Shown here piece by piece: positions 62,006 through 64,000 of a stretch of DNA of 64,000 nucleotides. A program made the position numbers and the translations under genes. Below the pieces are notes generated by a model. The model did no database searches, had not been told where the DNA came from, and was given only the letters and a program-made list of their open reading frames with translations. Each line of letters opens with the position of its first letter. Positions within the stretch are counted from its first letter, which is position 1. Source of the stretch: Microbacterium allomyrinae. GTDB lineage: Bacteria > Actinomycetota > Actinomycetes > Actinomycetales > Microbacteriaceae. The stretch spans positions 62,001 through 126,000 of the forward strand of contig NZ_JAGTTN010000005.1 in assembly GCF_020682705.1 (NCBI RefSeq). Direction: 5' to 3'.

Positions 62006-63106
62006 TCAGAGAGCGCCGCGGACGGCTCCGACGGCGTGCGCAGGCACCGTCGCGTGCGATCGTCTGCGAGTCGCGCGCATCACGGGGCGCTCGATGAGCA
62101 GCCAACTCGCTACTGCAAAGACGAGAGTGACGAGCACGTTGACCCCCATGAATGCCCAGACTCCCAGCTGCGCCGCACCGACGAGCATGAGCAGTTGAGC
62201 ACTCGGCCATGCGTAGATGTAGAAGCCATACGACACGTCGTGCTTGGCGATCAGCTTGGGCTGGGGAATCACGGTGCTGAGCCAGAGCAGTCCGTATGCG
62301 AGCGCCGGAGCGGCGAGCTGGCCGCCGAATCCGGGCACGAGGAAGATCGGGACGAGTGACCCCAGCAGACAGGCGATGCCGATCGGAGCACGCATGCCCC
62401 ATCGATCGAAGATCACGTAGGCGACCACTCCTCCGAGGAAGAACGGCAACAGCTTGAACAGCAGGGTGAAGTCGAAGTCCAGTCCGAGTCGAGTCCAGAA
62501 CCCCATCGTGGCATGCACCGCAACCGAGACCACCCATAGCACGACGGGAAACCACACGGTCCGTTTGAAGATCGCGAGGAAGCCGAGCACCCAGACGATC
62601 ACGTAGCAGAAGAACTCGTAATAGAGCGTCCACAGCGAACCGTTCCACGCACCGGGGTAAGGCACCGTCTGGAGCGTCCACGAGACGGAGTACGACTGGA
62701 TGTACAGGCCGATGTTGCCCCAGATGTACTCGAGCGGTGTCACCGGCGTGGTGAACAAGCCGCCCAGTTCGCCGCGTTCGAGCAGCCCGGCGATCGGCGC
62801 GAAGAACAGGGCGGTCACGACCAGCACGACCAGGAACGCGGGGTAGATGCGCGCGATCCGGTGGACGAGGAACTCGCCAGCCGTGTGTCGGAAGCGGCTT
62901 CCGGTGATGAGGAATCCGCTGAGGACGAAGAAGCCCGCCACTGCCCAGCCGCCGAGGTTCTCGCCGTGGAGCATCGGACCGGTTCCGTTGCCGGTGATGT
63001 AGAACGCGTGAGCGAACAGCACCGTCGCGGCGAGGACGAGGCGGAAGAGATTGAGGCTGTTCCGGCGGTGCGGGAAGGCGCGGCTGGAGGTCGGGGCCGT
63101 GACCAT
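62006..63106 (-). CDS. Acyltransferase 3 family membrane O-acyltransferase
   Basis: A 366-aa integral membrane protein of the OafA/NodX/YrhL type, with about ten helices. LNLFRLVLAATVLFAHAF holds the catalytic-type His near residue 35; GFFVLSGFLITGSRFR and RIARIYPAFL are the conserved acyltransferase-3 segments. It would O-acetylate sugars of the surface polymer. The ATG shares a base with the stop of the upstream epimerase gene (TAATG), so modification and nucleotide-sugar synthesis are coupled. A frame 27 codons longer lacks support. Confidence 0.9.
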   Translation of the reverse strand: MVTAPTSSRAFPHRRNSLNLFRLVLAATVLFAHAFYITGNGTGPMLHGENLGGWAVAGFFVLSGFLITGSRFRHTAGEFLVHRIARIYPAFLVVLVVTALFFAPIAGLLERGELGGLFTTPVTPLEYIWGNIGLYIQSYSVSWTLQTVPYPGAWNGSLWTLYYEFFCYVIVWVLGFLAIFKRTVWFPVVLWVVSVAVHATMGFWTRLGLDFDFTLLFKLLPFFLGGVVAYVIFDRWGMRAPIGIACLLGSLVPIFLVPGFGGQLAAPALAYGLLWLSTVIPQPKLIAKHDVSYGFYIYAWPSAQLLMLVGAAQLGVWAFMGVNVLVTLVFAVASWLLIERPVMRATRRRSHATVPAHAVGAVRGAL

Positions 63107-64000
63107 TACTTGAGCAGACTCCGCTCGGTCATCTCTTTCAACGAGCGCTCGTAGCCGCTCTCCTCGATCGGCTCGGTCAGCACCCATTCGACGAAGCGAG
63201 CCACGCCCGTGCGAAAGTCGGTCTGCGGTTCGTACTCCAGGACCTCACGCAGAACCGTCGTGTCCGCGACGTTGTGGCGGATGTCGCCGAGACGATAGTT
63301 GCCGGTGATCGTCGTCGGCACCTCGGTGTCGAACGCGGCGAACAACGAGGCGACGACCTCGTTGACGGTCGTGGCGACCCCACTGCCGACGTTGATCGTG
63401 CGGCCGACCGCGGCGGGCATCGTAGACGCGCGGAACGTGGCTTCGACGATGTCGTCGATGTAGACGAAGTCGCGGCTTTCGAGTCCGTCTTCGAAGATGT
63501 TGATGGCCTTGCCCTGGCGGATGAGCGTGGAGAAGATCGAGAGGATCCCCGTATAAGGGTTCTTCAGCGACTGCCCAGGCCCGTACACGTTCTGATACCG
63601 CAGCGCGACGGGCTCGAGTCCGATCGTGGGACCGACCGTCATCACGAGGGACTCCTGCATCTGCTTCGTGATGCCGTAGACCGACGACGGATGCAGCTTC
63701 GCGTGCTCGTCGGTCGGGATCATCTCGAGCGATTGCTCGCCCGCCATGTGCACATCGAAATCGCCGGCCGCCATGTCGGCATCGGCGCGGTGAGGCGGAT
63801 AGACGATCCGCCCGTCCGCAGTGCCGTACGCGCCTTCGCCGTAGATCGACCGCGACGACGCGATGACCACGCGTTTCACGGTGTGGGGCTCGTTCGCCAG
63901 GATGTCCAGGAGCTTCGCCGTTCCGCCGACGTTCGCCTCGACGTACCGGTCGATCTCGTACATCGACTGGCCGGTCCCCGTCTCGGCGGCGAGGTGCACC
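63106..64000 (-). CDS. dTDP-sugar epimerase (dTDP-L-rhamnose 4-epimerase-like), partial
   Basis: The N-terminus, including the NAD-binding glycine loop, lies beyond the window. The visible 298 residues are an extended SDR: HLAAETGTGQSMYE, ASSRSIYGEG, the catalytic YGITKQMQE and RYQNVYGPGQS. The AETGTGQSMYE block is typical of the dTDP-L-rhamnose 4-epimerase group, which makes dTDP-6-deoxy-L-talose. With rmlABCD in the same cluster this is plausible; UDP-glucose 4-epimerase-type activity is the alternative. First visible gene of a leftward operon with the acyltransferase. Confidence 0.82.
   Translation of the reverse strand, partial: VHLAAETGTGQSMYEIDRYVEANVGGTAKLLDILANEPHTVKRVVIASSRSIYGEGAYGTADGRIVYPPHRADADMAAGDFDVHMAGEQSLEMIPTDEHAKLHPSSVYGITKQMQESLVMTVGPTIGLEPVALRYQNVYGPGQSLKNPYTGILSIFSTLIRQGKAINIFEDGLESRDFVYIDDIVEATFRASTMPAAVGRTINVGSGVATTVNEVVASLFAAFDTEVPTTITGNYRLGDIRHNVADTTVLREVLEYEPQTDFRTGVARFVEWVLTEPIEESGYERSLKEMTERSLLK

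Overview
The window is high-GC actinobacterial chromosome. Dense GTGA/ATGA gene overlaps, many GTG starts and an excess of the hexamer GGATGC/GCATCC fit Microbacteriaceae, probably Microbacterium or a close relative (inference; there is no rRNA gene to confirm it). I recognised no tRNA, rRNA, CRISPR array, prophage or classical insertion sequence.

Layout. (1) 1-6039: nucleoside uptake and salvage, with a BMP-type nucleoside ABC transporter (ATPase end and two permeases) followed by cdd, deoA and add. (2) 6060-7173: an AbiEi/DUF559-type nuclease-like gene bracketed by two 82-bp palindromic units. (3) 7190-11497: an SDR, a bile-acid:sodium-symporter-family carrier and a flavin monooxygenase in one overlapping operon, then a lone alpha/beta hydrolase. 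(4) 11536-19385: a complete mannitol PTS locus (mtlD, mtlF, mtlA, ptsI, ptsH, an extra IIB) with a divergent PRD regulator. (5) 19478-21095: a second AbiEi/DUF559-type gene bracketed by two plus two copies of a 67-bp palindromic unit with tandem repeats between the members of each pair. (6) 21160-29301: GNAT, MFS, sugar-phosphate mutase plus purine nucleoside phosphorylase, a flavoprotein disulfide-reductase homologue, an AraC regulator and an HD protein. (7) 29336-41808: housekeeping genes in an order resembling Mycobacterium: acyl-CoA carboxylase alpha, Maf, an RNA methyltransferase, a two-component system with an extra membrane partner, AccE/AccD, BirA, a PH-domain protein, PurK and PurE. 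(8) 41805-64000: a cell-wall glycopolymer cluster with an LCP ligase, a CWB2 surface protein, dTDP-rhamnose synthesis (rmlA, rmlB, rmlC-rmlD fusion), two tandem RgpF-type rhamnan proteins, several glycosyltransferases, GT-C-like membrane proteins, a flippase-like protein, an acyltransferase and a partial dTDP-sugar 4-epimerase.

How the parts work together. Nucleosides enter through the ABC transporter and are deaminated (Cdd, Add) and phosphorolysed (DeoA, PNP). The mutase next to PNP is placed to convert pentose-1-phosphate to pentose-5-phosphate. Mannitol enters through MtlA/MtlF using the locally encoded EI and HPr and is oxidised by MtlD. The AccA/AccD/AccE/BirA set supplies malonyl- or methylmalonyl-type CoA esters. 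The Rml enzymes feed the wall-polysaccharide genes.

The two least-explained observations are the paired palindromic units of fixed internal geometry around both AbiEi/DUF559-type genes, and a repeated TAnnnT hexamer 6-7 nt before the start codon of at least thirteen genes, which points to widespread leaderless transcription.
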